Shown piece by piece: positions 7,752-17,126 of a stretch of DNA of 24,504 nt. The DNA comes from CAYNYI01 sp964401455 (GTDB lineage Bacteria > Fibrobacterota > OXYB2-FULL-49-7 > CAYNYI01): positions 1 to 24,504 of the forward strand of contig CAYNYI010000040.1 in the NCBI GenBank assembly GCA_964401455.1, given 5' to 3'. The position numbers and the translations under genes were made by a program. Numbering within the stretch: the stretch's first letter is position 1; each line of letters starts with the position of its first letter. Under the pieces are notes generated by a model. The model had not been told where the DNA came from and searched no databases. It was given only the letters and a program-made list of their open reading frames with translations.

Positions 7752-8468
7752 TTACTCCTCAAGGGCTGCGATGTTACTTTCGGCCGATGTAACAAAAGCA
7801 AAATTAAAAATACCGGCTTCCTTGGCCTTTTGCACTACCTGCAAAATACGCCCATAAAAAGTGTTCCGATCGGCCTTTATCATAAGAGGAATATTATTTC
7901 TCTTATCTCTAACCCACGCTGAATCAACAGGCGCGCGGCCCTGGCGGCTTCTGACAATATTCTCGCCTTCCGCAATCAGCTGCACTACCTCATTTTTCCT
8001 TTTCTTAAGCTGCTCAGATACTTCATCAAGCTTAACAAAAAGGATGTTATTTCCGCAATTTGTACAGAATCGTTCTTTAACCTCAACTTCCTGACCCGCA
8101 TTGTCGATGACGGTCCTTTCAACAATCCTTAAAGCTCCTTCTATAGGCGCGCCCTCAGGGTCAAGGAATTTAGCTCCGCAATGCAGGCAATCTTCTGCTT
8201 TTCCCGCTCTGTCAGCGAAAGCGATCAGGCCGGTAGAGTCAGGGTTTATAGAACCGTCCGGGAAAAGCTTAGGCTTCAGCACATAAATCTGGAGCTGTGA
8301 TTCTTCCTGTTTTTTTGACCGCAATGCGTCTGAAAGCTTGATACGGTCATCAAGAGAAGGTTCCATCTGTATCGATACGATAAAATAAATCAAAATAAGA
8401 AAAACAACATCAATCATAGGATCAAGATTGAGGTTTATTTTTTCCGCCTTTTTTCTTTCTATGGCCAA
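7752..8468 (-). CDS. ExbD/TolR-family protein with zinc-ribbon-like insertion
   Basis: The N-terminus LNLDPMIDVVFLILIYFIV (about 13-31) is the ExbD/TolR helix with the proton-carrying aspartate D20. The C-terminus (about 180-238) is a normal ExbD periplasmic domain (MIKADRNTFYGRILQVVQKA). Between them lies an insertion of roughly 100 residues with two zinc-knuckle motifs, CLHCG (C94, C97) and CTNCG (C135, C138), about 38 residues apart. By ExbD topology this part should be in the periplasm, where the cysteines could bind zinc or form disulfides. At 238 residues it is far longer than a usual ExbD of about 140. The start is a TTG at 8468, supported by AGGAG at 8474-8478 with 5-base spacing. It lies 30 bases after the ExbB-type gene and 22 before the next ExbD. 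Confidence 0.92.
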   Translation of the reverse strand: MAIERKKAEKINLNLDPMIDVVFLILIYFIVSIQMEPSLDDRIKLSDALRSKKQEESQLQIYVLKPKLFPDGSINPDSTGLIAFADRAGKAEDCLHCGAKFLDPEGAPIEGALRIVERTVIDNAGQEVEVKERFCTNCGNNILFVKLDEVSEQLKKRKNEVVQLIAEGENIVRSRQGRAPVDSAWVRDKRNNIPLMIKADRNTFYGRILQVVQKAKEAGIFNFAFVTSAESNIAALEE

Positions 8469-8487
8469 GTAAGCTCCTTTAATCTTC

Positions 8488-8501
8488 TAGGACAAGTCCT
8501 A
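8488..8501 (-). promoter_or_regulatory. Intercistronic palindrome between exbB-type and exbD-type genes
   Basis: TAGGAC and GTCCTA arms are separated by two bases, and the first three bases on the minus strand are the stop codon of the ExbB-type gene. In RNA this gives at most a 5-bp stem with a 4-base loop, just upstream of the SD of the TTG-started ExbD gene. It is not followed by a T-run, so it is not an intrinsic terminator. It could influence ribosome re-entry. Confidence 0.3.
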
Positions 8502-9167
8502 CTGTTTCTGGACAAGTTTATCAACCATCTGAATCGCGACTTCTTCCATTTCAAGTATATAGGCTTCTACTCTTGACTTCAACCAGTTATAAACAAGAAG
8601 GCACGGAATAGCGATAATCATACCTGTAGCGGTTGTTATAAGCGCCTGAGAGATACCACCGGCCAACTCGTCCGGTTTTGCTCCGCCCTTGGAGGAAGCC
8701 ATTACGTTAAAAGATACAATCATACCCGTAACAGTTCCAAGAAGACCCATCAGAGGGCTGACGCCGGCAACGGTTGCAATAATTCCAATCCTTGCCTCAA
8801 GAACAGGAATCTCAATCCGTCCTCTTTCCTCGACGGCCATATTTACCCATTGTTTAGTTTCCATTACATTCAAATTATACTGTGTGGTCTCTCTGTATTT
8901 AATCAGCCCCTCACGAAATACATTAGCGGACGCTCCGCCTTTTTTATCGCACAGTTTAATGAGATTATCAACCGCGGTATCTTTATCGGTCTTTTTAAAT
9001 TCTTCTTCCATGGCTGAATAAAACTCGGAAGGTTTCAGTTTCCTCCTTTGAAGGAACATATTAAATATTCTCTCGAGCATTACAACCATTGCAACAAACA
9101 GCGCTATCAGGAGGGGCCACATCATCGGGCCGCCGTCTTTGAATTTCTGAATCAGATCAAAATCCAT
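8499..9167 (-). CDS. MotA/TolQ/ExbB-family proton channel protein
   Basis: The 222-residue protein has the three-helix layout of TolQ/ExbB: TM1 about 16-34, TM2 about 126-152 and TM3 about 170-194, with a cytoplasmic domain between TM1 and TM2. TM2 contains PLMGLLGTVTGMI and TM3 contains ALITTATGMIIAIP, the conserved pore-lining stretches with threonines. It would form the pentameric inner-membrane channel through which proton flow drives the ExbD/TolR dimer. Only one such gene accompanies two ExbD-type genes. The ATG at 9167 has a good SD (AAGGAG, 7-base spacing). It follows the TPR gene by 50 bases, the largest gap in the run. Absence of TolA, TolB, Pal and TonB nearby argues against a standard Tol-Pal or TonB system. 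Confidence 0.94.
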   Translation of the reverse strand: MDFDLIQKFKDGGPMMWPLLIALFVAMVVMLERIFNMFLQRRKLKPSEFYSAMEEEFKKTDKDTAVDNLIKLCDKKGGASANVFREGLIKYRETTQYNLNVMETKQWVNMAVEERGRIEIPVLEARIGIIATVAGVSPLMGLLGTVTGMIVSFNVMASSKGGAKPDELAGGISQALITTATGMIIAIPCLLVYNWLKSRVEAYILEMEEVAIQMVDKLVQKQ

Positions 9168-9217
9168 AATATTTCTCCTTGGTAAAAAATAGTAAAATTC
9201 ATATTAACCGGAAAAGA

Positions 9218-12200
9218 TCAGTGCTTAACTTTAATAGCCTCCAGCCTTTTAGCCGCGAATTTTACGGAGCCTTTATCACATCCTTCTCTCAGTACTTCCT
9301 TATAAACCCGTCTGGCTCTCTTCCATTGGTTATCAACTTTCTCAAAGCAATAGCCCATATAGGCTTTAGCCGGACATACCGCCGAAAAATCGGGATATCT
9401 GTTAACCACATCCCGATAATGTTTAAGCGCATTTCTGAAGTCTTCGACCTGCCAATAGGTATTACCCATCTGGAAAATAGCGAGAGGCACATATTTGCTC
9501 TCGGGAAAGCGGTTTATAAATCCCTCAAATTCTTTCCGTGCGGCATCATATTTATCCATTCTGAAAAGACAATCGGCACGCTGATATACTGCCGCCGCGG
9601 TGAGAGTTTTCCCCGCGCCTCCGCGGTTAAGCATTTTAAGAAGAACAGTACGCGCCCGAGTGTACTGCTTTTTAGAGATATACGCGCTTCCTTTAAAATA
9701 ATAGGCGTTAACGGTAAACTCATTATCAGGAAAATGAGTGATCATCTTGTTTGCCCACTCTATCATACCGTCATAATTTTTGAGGTTATTATAAGCGTCT
9801 ATAACCTTGACAGCCGCAGCCGCGCGTTTATCATCGGTAGCTTCAATATAATCGTTATAAACCATCTTGAAAGATTCTACAGCCTTATCGTATCTCTTTT
9901 GTCCAAGATAAACGTCACCTATACCTAGCCTGGCAACCGCTTTATCTTCAACAGATTCGGAAGCACTCTCAATTTTAAGATAATTCTCAATAGCCGCTTC
10001 AGGGTCCTTCATGGCGATTATTCGACCGATTTCCCCCTGTGCCGCGCGGTATGTCTCAATATTATCTTCAGTTATTAATTCAAAAGCCTCAAGCGCCTTA
10101 TCATAGTCTCTGCGCTTTTGATAAATCATCCCCTTTTGAAAGGCCGCATAGGGCTGCACGGCGCTTCCGGGATAGTCGTTTATCACCCTGTCAAAATACT
10201 TGACGGCCTCGGAAGGTTTTTTAATAACGCTTGAATGTATAACACCCATCTGGAAAATCAGTTTAGGAACGGTCGGACTTTCCGGATTCTCTTCCATAAA
10301 ATCATTCCAGTATTCAATCGCTTTTCCGGGCTTGTCGTTCTTGGCATAAAGCATACCGACCTGATATACCGATTCACCCGCGACTTTCTCGTCTTCCTGT
10401 TCCTCAATTATTCTTTCATAATAACCGACCGCTTCCTCTATTTGACCAAGCTCCTCGGCACATTCGGCCATTCCCATAAGAGCGAACCTCTTATAACGGC
10501 TGCTCGGATAATCTTCAATAAAAACCTGATAATTCTCAATCGCGAGTCTGTAGTTTTCTTCCTGCTTAAAAGTGTTAGAAAGCCTGAATTCCGCCTGCTC
10601 TTTCTGGTTTTCACGAGCTTTACTGTTTTCAATAACACGATCGGTGTAGATTTTCCGCGCTTTTTGGAAATCGCCTCTTTCCGCCGCCAGGTTTGCTCTT
10701 TCAAGAAAGACCTGTATCCGGGTCGGGTCTTCTTCAGCCGAAGCTTCAGCCGAGTCCAGGTAAGATTCCGCCTTATCAAGGTCTCTGATCTCGGTATTTA
10801 TGTACAGTTTCGCGACATCAACAAAAATAATAGCGCGCGCATTGGGGCTTTTTTCGTTCTTTAACTGCTCCAGGTTCCTTGAAAGCATATCCTCCGAATT
10901 CATGTCGGGATTCATCATTTTGAAGGCCATCGCCGCCAGACTGCGGTTTTTACTTATATTGGCCAGGGCTGCGTTTGCCTTTTCAGTATTTCCGAGTTTC
11001 TGATAACATTCGCCTATTTTTAAGCTCGCCATCTCCGCCCATTGCGACTTTTCCCAATTACCCACCACAAATTCAAACTGTGATACGGCATTTTTATACT
11101 CTTTCATTTTGAAATAAACCATTCCGATTTCGTACTGTGTCTGGGGAGCGACAGGACTGTTCGGCGCATAGGTCAATCCACGCCTGAGAACAGCGAGAGC
11201 GCTTTCGTAATCCTTGTTCTCAATATATCTTTTGCCGAGCCTCAAAGCCGACGGAGCAAAGAATGTACTTGCCCTGTAATTGTCCGCGCTACCCTGATAC
11301 TGTTTAAATGCTTCAGCGGTATCACCAAGTTCTTCATATGATGCGGCCATCAGGAACTGCGCATTGGCTGCGAACATTGTAGCGGAATAATTCGTAAGGA
11401 CTTTCGAGTAATATTCTATGGCACTTTTATAATTCTTTTCTTCATAGTAATATTTTCCGATTTCGAGAACAATCTTGGCCTGCTGATCAACATCTTTTTG
11501 GGAACTGACAGCATCGCGGAAAACCTCAATAGCCTGTTTTTCGCTGCCGAGTTTATTTAACACACCGCCAAGTGAGATACGGATTTTACCTACAAAATCG
11601 CTCTGATAATAAGCATTTATAAAACGTCTGTAATGAATTACTGCATCATTGTAGGACTCATTCATTTTTCTTTTTAACTCGGGGGACTCGGATTTTTCAA
11701 ATTTCTCCGCGTAATTATCACCTTCGAGCTCATATGTCTCGGCTATCGCAGCAACAGCGTCATCGACCCTGTCCGACGTTTTAAAAAAACGCGGTATTAT
11801 CTGGTACTGCTTCCTGGCTTTTTCGGCTTCTCCGGACTTCATGTAACAACGCCCTACCGCGATCACAACATCAGAAAGGAACTGGGCACTTGACTGGGTA
11901 GTATCCTGATTAAAATCGCGATCGGCATCGTCTGAAGTATAGAGCGGGCTTTGGAGGTAGGGATTTTTCTTTATTTCTTTTCCGACATCGGCGTTAACAT
12001 ATTTTCCGGGCTCTATATCGGCATCGCGGTATTTGGGAAAACTTAAGGCCTCTTCGCGGTTTTGTTCTATTCTCTCATAATATTCAATGGCTTTATCAAA
12101 TTGTTTCTTTTTCTCATAAGCTTTAGCCATTATAAAGAAGACCTGTTCGGCAAGCGGAGTCGAAGGATATTTCTGTTCCAGTTCTTTATAAACCTCCAGT

Positions 12201-12490
12201 GCTTCGTCGAACCTCAGCTGCTTTAGATAAAGATTGCCCTCATGGAACATCGCCACCTGGATGGCGAAAGAACTTAAAAAATCGTCATTACCAGAGAAAT
12301 GTTCTTTCAAGGACTGAATGCTATCTATCGCGGCTGTCTGTTCACCAGTATTGATAAGGTCCGTAATGGTGCTGAGCCTTTCGCGGGCTTCTCTCCGTGT
12401 TTCCTCAAGGTTAGGAACCTCCAGAACATATTTGTTAACAAATGGAACTGAAAGAAAAAAGGCCAGAGAAAGAGTGACAAGTATATTCAT
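9218..12490 (-). CDS. Giant periplasmic TPR-repeat protein (1090 aa)
   Basis: After a hydrophobic N-terminus (about 3-20, signal peptide or anchor, oddly lacking basic residues) the whole protein is a tetratricopeptide solenoid. I count about 24 second-helix signatures of the type A-x-x-x-Y/F...YP, for example FDKAIEYYERI, YRLAIENYQVFIEDYP and FRNALKHYRDVVNRYP. A stretch around 145-205 rich in Asp and Lys breaks the repeat pattern. TPR solenoids of this kind (BamD, CpoB/YbgF, type IV pilus and gliding proteins) scaffold envelope complexes. Directly before the TolQ/TolR-type genes it is the best candidate to link the motor to the outer-membrane parts, in the way CpoB or Myxococcus TPR proteins do. 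An in-frame TAA immediately upstream fixes the ATG as the first start; the SD is weak. The gap to the lipoprotein gene before it is 13 bases. Confidence 0.92.
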   Translation of the reverse strand: MNILVTLSLAFFLSVPFVNKYVLEVPNLEETRREARERLSTITDLINTGEQTAAIDSIQSLKEHFSGNDDFLSSFAIQVAMFHEGNLYLKQLRFDEALEVYKELEQKYPSTPLAEQVFFIMAKAYEKKKQFDKAIEYYERIEQNREEALSFPKYRDADIEPGKYVNADVGKEIKKNPYLQSPLYTSDDADRDFNQDTTQSSAQFLSDVVIAVGRCYMKSGEAEKARKQYQIIPRFFKTSDRVDDAVAAIAETYELEGDNYAEKFEKSESPELKRKMNESYNDAVIHYRRFINAYYQSDFVGKIRISLGGVLNKLGSEKQAIEVFRDAVSSQKDVDQQAKIVLEIGKYYYEEKNYKSAIEYYSKVLTNYSATMFAANAQFLMAASYEELGDTAEAFKQYQGSADNYRASTFFAPSALRLGKRYIENKDYESALAVLRRGLTYAPNSPVAPQTQYEIGMVYFKMKEYKNAVSQFEFVVGNWEKSQWAEMASLKIGECYQKLGNTEKANAALANISKNRSLAAMAFKMMNPDMNSEDMLSRNLEQLKNEKSPNARAIIFVDVAKLYINTEIRDLDKAESYLDSAEASAEEDPTRIQVFLERANLAAERGDFQKARKIYTDRVIENSKARENQKEQAEFRLSNTFKQEENYRLAIENYQVFIEDYPSSRYKRFALMGMAECAEELGQIEEAVGYYERIIEEQEDEKVAGESVYQVGMLYAKNDKPGKAIEYWNDFMEENPESPTVPKLIFQMGVIHSSVIKKPSEAVKYFDRVINDYPGSAVQPYAAFQKGMIYQKRRDYDKALEAFELITEDNIETYRAAQGEIGRIIAMKDPEAAIENYLKIESASESVEDKAVARLGIGDVYLGQKRYDKAVESFKMVYNDYIEATDDKRAAAAVKVIDAYNNLKNYDGMIEWANKMITHFPDNEFTVNAYYFKGSAYISKKQYTRARTVLLKMLNRGGAGKTLTAAAVYQRADCLFRMDKYDAARKEFEGFINRFPESKYVPLAIFQMGNTYWQVEDFRNALKHYRDVVNRYPDFSAVCPAKAYMGYCFEKVDNQWKRARRVYKEVLREGCDKGSVKFAAKRLEAIKVKH

Positions 12491-12503
12491 TTATTTTTAC
12501 CGT

Positions 12504-14804
12504 TTAATTGTCATTGTAAAGATAAAAGTAAAAGGGATTAACAGAAGCATCAGTCAGAGCGGTTGAGGTCGGAGACACGCCCGGAGCGAGATGTCTGTTC
12601 CCTTTTTCATCCTCAGTAATAAACCAGAGTGCGTAAATACCGTTTTTATAGCGGCTTAGTCCCGTAATAAGAATTCTGTTATCGCGCCCGGGATCCAGTT
12701 CTTCTATACGATTTCCCGTAAAGAGGCTATCACTGAATGCCAGATCCTTTCTGTTAAAATCAAGCCTCTTTGCTGTGCACAAATCAAGGTCCAGCCCTGT
12801 GTGTTCTTTTATCTTTTCCTTTCCGAGAATTTTAACCATACCCTCCAGGCGGGGTGTCCCGTAAGGATACTGTGAATCGAAAGTATTAATAAAGGAATGG
12901 GCAAAATCATATTCCCAGACACTTCCATTTTTATTCTGGTCAAGAGGCGCTATCCAAATTTCAATATCTCTTATTACGGAGCCTCCCATATCAGCGACTG
13001 TAAAACCCAGAAAAAGGCTATCACGAATTACGGCGGTAGCGCTGGGTTTTTGATACGGATCTTCAACAAGACTGAGTAGATTCGGATTTTCAGAACCTAT
13101 ACTGGTCTGAACATCAAATGGACTGGTGGGGAGATTATAGGTATTGTAAGTAGTCATTTCCTTATTAAGAGAAACTCCCGGGGCTACACAATCATACCCC
13201 ATTCCTTCTCCGAAACCTTCCCTTGACGGTATAAAAATACTGTAATCAAAATATTTGTTGTTAACCATGACCACAAAAGCCACTTCACGGATACCGGCCA
13301 GTCGATATACATTGTTCCCATCATAGTTACCGGCCGAATCAATCATCAGGGGCGTTTTCAAATCATTGTAATCGAAATCAACATTAAAATACTGTTTATT
13401 TCCGAAAGGGGCCCAGAACTGGCTCGTATAATAGGCGTTATAAGACATTGAGGTCTCTTCGCCGTCTATTTCAAATTCACCGAAAATTGAAGCAAGACTG
13501 GTAGAACCGTCGGATAAATCCGCAGGCGCGTAAAGACTGTCTTTAAAAACAGAGTTAAGAGAATCAAAAACAAATTCTCCACCTTTGGGCGGCTGGGTTC
13601 CGGTAATACCGGCAGCGCTGAAAAAGTCTCCGAGAGAAAAAGAGATGCGCGTGTCCGCCCCGTCAGATAAACGAACTTTTTTGGCCGGGGTCTCATAAAC
13701 TATAGTCTTGGCCTGCGTATTTATTCTGACGAAGTTCTTATCGCTTATTAGGTCATACCTGCGGTTAACGAATGCCCCGTTGCTGGAAAAGAGCATCCAG
13801 ACGTAGGCCGTATCAGAAATATTCTTTCTTTTAATCTCGGACCCAAGCGACAATGTAAAGCCCACACTGTCTGATAATAGGCGGTTATATTTAGTCGCAT
13901 ATTCAAACTCAGCATCAAAATACTGCAGGTTAAGAACCTCTACAAAATCAGGCTCAACCTGAATAACAGGGTTTAGCGGCATGGGAAGAACGGTTTTGAA
14001 GAATGTCCTGACGGAGCCGTCAGAAGCCTTAGCAGCGGCGTAAACATATTTCCGTCTGCCACCGGCGGGTAATTTTAAATAAATTCTGGATGCAGGCTTA
14101 ACAGCTTGCCCAAGAGCTCTCACGGAGTCAAAGTGCATCTCTGTTGTTGTCTGGGTACCGGCCTGATTTATCGCGGCACCGCTGCCTCCACCTGAAGCTA
14201 TTGCGCTAATAACGGTTCCCGACTCCATATAGCTGCTGCCATATAAAAAATAAAGGGAATCATATTCAGAAAGACTGAAATCAACTGGAAAAGTAATATA
14301 TACATCACGGGATATCGCCGTATCACCGTTTCCAATAATCGGTGTAATGCCAAGGCGGGAACTTTCTCCTATCTGAATCTTTTTTGAATCGGAATTCCCG
14401 ATAAGTTTTTCTCCACCAATATTTACAGAAGCCGCGGCAATGATATAATAATCAGCACTTTCAAAATTTACGGGTAAACCTATGCTGTCGCCGTATGTTT
14501 CGGTTTCTACACCTTTAAAAAGTGAAAACGCGTCACTAAGGGTATCGTAAAAACTGAAAGATGAGTTCTCCGGAACAAGATATACATGGAGATCATATGA
14601 ATCTACCTGATTCCACTCTCCGCTTTTTTTTACCTCAAATCTAAGTTTACCTTCTCCGGTTTTCTCCGCCAGAGTTATGGCTACGGCATTGGCCTTTTTA
14701 GAAGAATCAGGCTCAACCGGCACTGTGCTTTCTCTTACGCATGAAACCGTTGAAAAAAGCAAAAAAGCCATTATAATTTTAAAATATTTTTTCCGCATAT
14801 TCAT
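12504..14804 (-). CDS. Large lipoprotein, third of three tandem paralogues (766 aa)
   Basis: The N-terminus MNMRKKYFKIIMAFLLFSTVSC is a type II signal sequence with the lipid-attachment cysteine at C22, so the protein should be anchored in a membrane, presumably the outer. The remainder is rich in beta-strand-like segments. It aligns by eye with the two upstream proteins over the whole length. Shared blocks include GMGYDCVAPG (conserved C539), VIRDSLFLGF followed by VADMGGSVI, a WIAP block, and the C-terminal LSRYKNGIYALWFITEDEKG, then NPFYFYLYN. The ending resembles Ig-like or fibronectin-like beta-sandwich domains, which is an inference. Function is unknown; a structural, adhesive or substrate-binding role is possible. 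It lies 12 bases after its paralogue and 13 before the TPR gene, with a weak SD, so translation is probably coupled. Confidence 0.85.
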   Translation of the reverse strand: MNMRKKYFKIIMAFLLFSTVSCVRESTVPVEPDSSKKANAVAITLAEKTGEGKLRFEVKKSGEWNQVDSYDLHVYLVPENSSFSFYDTLSDAFSLFKGVETETYGDSIGLPVNFESADYYIIAAASVNIGGEKLIGNSDSKKIQIGESSRLGITPIIGNGDTAISRDVYITFPVDFSLSEYDSLYFLYGSSYMESGTVISAIASGGGSGAAINQAGTQTTTEMHFDSVRALGQAVKPASRIYLKLPAGGRRKYVYAAAKASDGSVRTFFKTVLPMPLNPVIQVEPDFVEVLNLQYFDAEFEYATKYNRLLSDSVGFTLSLGSEIKRKNISDTAYVWMLFSSNGAFVNRRYDLISDKNFVRINTQAKTIVYETPAKKVRLSDGADTRISFSLGDFFSAAGITGTQPPKGGEFVFDSLNSVFKDSLYAPADLSDGSTSLASIFGEFEIDGEETSMSYNAYYTSQFWAPFGNKQYFNVDFDYNDLKTPLMIDSAGNYDGNNVYRLAGIREVAFVVMVNNKYFDYSIFIPSREGFGEGMGYDCVAPGVSLNKEMTTYNTYNLPTSPFDVQTSIGSENPNLLSLVEDPYQKPSATAVIRDSLFLGFTVADMGGSVIRDIEIWIAPLDQNKNGSVWEYDFAHSFINTFDSQYPYGTPRLEGMVKILGKEKIKEHTGLDLDLCTAKRLDFNRKDLAFSDSLFTGNRIEELDPGRDNRILITGLSRYKNGIYALWFITEDEKGNRHLAPGVSPTSTALTDASVNPFYFYLYNDN

Positions 14805-14816
14805 TCGATTTAAAGT

Positions 14817-17117
14817 CTATTCATTGAAAATAAATATATAAAAAGGATTAGAGGAGTAATTAGACTCCGAATAAAGAGAGTTATCTCCTGTAACAGCAAG
14901 CTGCCTGTTGCCCCGCGCATCCTCTGTAATAAACCATATTCTGTAAAGACCGTTTTTAAAACGGCTCATATTTCTGACTACAATTCTGGTATCCCGCTCC
15001 CATTTATTTTCCTCAGAAAAGTCCTGTTCAGGTTTGATAAAACGGCCGTAAGGATCTGTTGTCAACAGATCAATCCCGGTAAGCCCCAATACATCGTAAG
15101 AGCCGAAAAGCCTGGCAGCACCTTCGACCAAAGGTTCTCCGTATACAGCTCCCGAGGAGGAAGATGCCTCAAAAAGAATTGCGGTATCAGGTGTTACCGA
15201 TGAGGAATCCGCGCTGTAAGTCAGCGGTACGGGGGCTATCCAGCATTCGAGGTCAGTTACTTCCGATCCGCCCATATCAAAAACATCAAAAGCAAGAAGA
15301 AGTGAATCCCGTACAACGCCGCCGCCGTAATCATCGAAAGCCAGGGTACTCTCTATACTTTCCAGAGAAAGACCCGAGGAATAGAGAGCCATGACATCCC
15401 TGATATCAAGAAAAGGATTGTTCCTTAGATCATATTCAAAATCATGTTTGGAGCTGTAGAATATAGTAGCCGGAGCCGCGCAGTCATATCCAACTGTTTT
15501 ACCGTATCCGCTTTTATTTGTAACCAATTTCCAGTTATCGAAATATTTGTTTTTAAAAAGAGCGACAAATCCAATTTCCTTAAACCCGCATTTATTATAC
15601 AGATTGGCTTTGCGGTAGGTTCCGTCCGGTCTTATAAAAGAGGGGCCTTTGAGTTCGGGCAAAGAAACACTTTCTTCAAAAAAATCAAAGACAGACTCCC
15701 CGGCAAAGTATTCCAAAGTATCATGGGCTGTAGAATACTTCCCGAAAATCGAAAGTTTGAAAAGATCTCCGCCATCGTCTATCGGGATATAACCGCTGTC
15801 TCTGCTTATTATTCTTGATATTGTGTCCAGGTCTGTAAGAGACCCAAGTTTGGAAGCACTACCAGTGAGTGTATGCCCTGAAGTCGCTTTTTGAAGAACG
15901 GGATTAAGATCGAAGCTGACAGTCGAGACATCTTCCGGCCCGAGAGTTTTTATTACAGCCCGGGTTTCTCTATAAGTTTCCGAATTTGACGAATTAAATG
16001 TAAGGAGTGAAGTATCTGTATGATTATCAAAAATTTTTGACGCATCAGAGAAATTACCTTCTTCTTTGTATATTAACCATATATAGAAACTGTCAGAAAC
16101 GGCCTCTCTGTTTAGACTGTCCGGGAATGAGACCTGGATAATGGGGGCGTCAGTAAGAGGCTCATTATACGAGGATAAACGTACAGGTTTAAGGGAAAAA
16201 ATATCTTTTTTCTCTACATTTACCACTGTAGACAGCCCTATCTCTACCTGAAAATCTTTAATTTGAACCGAAGACTCAAGAAATTTAACATTACCGGATC
16301 CATCATATAATTTAATGTAAAAGAATCTGCGGCCGGCAGAATGCTTTCTTATCTTCCAATAGACCTTTCCCGGCAAATTGAGCAGCTGGCCCTCTTCCGA
16401 AATATCATTCAAGGTAAGCTCCGGAGATGATGAAACACCCACCGCAGACGATATCGCCGCCCGTTTTATGCTGTCACCCCTGAAAATATCGTAGTTAAAG
16501 GCTATCGAGTCTCTCTCTAAAGGTGACAGGCCTTTAGATGTACCAAACAAAGCAATTGAATCATATCCCGCCTGCAGCATCGAAGAGGTAATATCAAAAT
16601 AAATGACATTACTAACTGTGGTATCTGAAGAACCTTTTGTTAATCCGGGCACTATATTGCCGCTCAAAGAAGTCTCAATTTCAAAGAACTTACGGTCAGA
16701 AACTCCTATAACAGTATCGCCGCCCTTTCTGATTACTGACGCAACTGCAAACTGCCATTTGGAACCGGCGGCTCCGCCGACAAATTCCACGCTGTCAGAA
16801 TACGTTGAAGAGCTAATCCCGGAAAAGACTTTATCATATTCTGAATCATTATACCAGACGCCGCTTTTCTTGATATAAACATACAGGTCATAATCCGCGA
16901 CCTCGTCCCAATCGCCATTAACTGTCGACGTAAAATGAATCATAGAGCTGCTAACGGAAAAGGATTCGATGATGACCGCGTTTTCATTGAAATTCCCTGC
17001 ATCTCCGACAGAGTTTGGCTGTTCTTTTACACATCCGGTAAAAACTGCCAATAAAACCGCAGCACAAAGAGCTACACAATAATTCAAAAAAAGATGTCTA
17101 TAATTTATCGTTCTCAT
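14817..17117 (-). CDS. Large lipoprotein, second of three tandem paralogues (766 aa)
   Basis: A lipobox ends at VFTGC (C29) after a hydrophobic stretch, predicting lipidation. The sequence parallels both neighbours: GDWDEVADYDLYVYI early on, FYIWLIYKEEG in the middle, FKEIGFVALFKNKYFDNW, GYDCAAP with conserved C546, DMGGSEVTDLECWIAPV, and RDTRIVVRNMSRFKNGLYRI then WFITEDARGN near the end. It finishes NPFYIFIFNE. No catalytic signature is evident; Ser/Thr/Asp-rich, beta-type composition suggests surface-exposed sandwich domains. Like the first paralogue but unlike the third, it has a cysteine in the WIA block (ECWIAP). Gaps of 9 and 12 bases to its neighbours and a weak SD suggest coupled translation in one operon. 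Confidence 0.85.
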   Translation of the reverse strand: MRTINYRHLFLNYCVALCAAVLLAVFTGCVKEQPNSVGDAGNFNENAVIIESFSVSSSMIHFTSTVNGDWDEVADYDLYVYIKKSGVWYNDSEYDKVFSGISSSTYSDSVEFVGGAAGSKWQFAVASVIRKGGDTVIGVSDRKFFEIETSLSGNIVPGLTKGSSDTTVSNVIYFDITSSMLQAGYDSIALFGTSKGLSPLERDSIAFNYDIFRGDSIKRAAISSAVGVSSSPELTLNDISEEGQLLNLPGKVYWKIRKHSAGRRFFYIKLYDGSGNVKFLESSVQIKDFQVEIGLSTVVNVEKKDIFSLKPVRLSSYNEPLTDAPIIQVSFPDSLNREAVSDSFYIWLIYKEEGNFSDASKIFDNHTDTSLLTFNSSNSETYRETRAVIKTLGPEDVSTVSFDLNPVLQKATSGHTLTGSASKLGSLTDLDTISRIISRDSGYIPIDDGGDLFKLSIFGKYSTAHDTLEYFAGESVFDFFEESVSLPELKGPSFIRPDGTYRKANLYNKCGFKEIGFVALFKNKYFDNWKLVTNKSGYGKTVGYDCAAPATIFYSSKHDFEYDLRNNPFLDIRDVMALYSSGLSLESIESTLAFDDYGGGVVRDSLLLAFDVFDMGGSEVTDLECWIAPVPLTYSADSSSVTPDTAILFEASSSSGAVYGEPLVEGAARLFGSYDVLGLTGIDLLTTDPYGRFIKPEQDFSEENKWERDTRIVVRNMSRFKNGLYRIWFITEDARGNRQLAVTGDNSLYSESNYSSNPFYIFIFNE

Positions 17118-17126
17118 ATTAATCTG

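Noticed and set aside
7217..9167. A standard Tol-Pal or TonB-ExbB-ExbD system
   Set aside because: TolQ/TolR-type genes are present, but no TolA, TolB, Pal, TonB or TonB-dependent receptor lies nearby. The neighbours are lipoproteins and a TPR protein of other kinds, and there are two unlike ExbD genes.
9179..9928. Plus-strand reading frame of 249 codons
   Set aside because: It lies opposite the well-supported TPR gene, its translation has no domain-like pattern and it has no independent signals. It is a shadow of the TPR gene.
10235..10864. Plus-strand reading frame of 209 codons
   Set aside because: It is antisense to the TPR repeats and shows low-complexity Phe/Arg-rich composition. It is a shadow frame.
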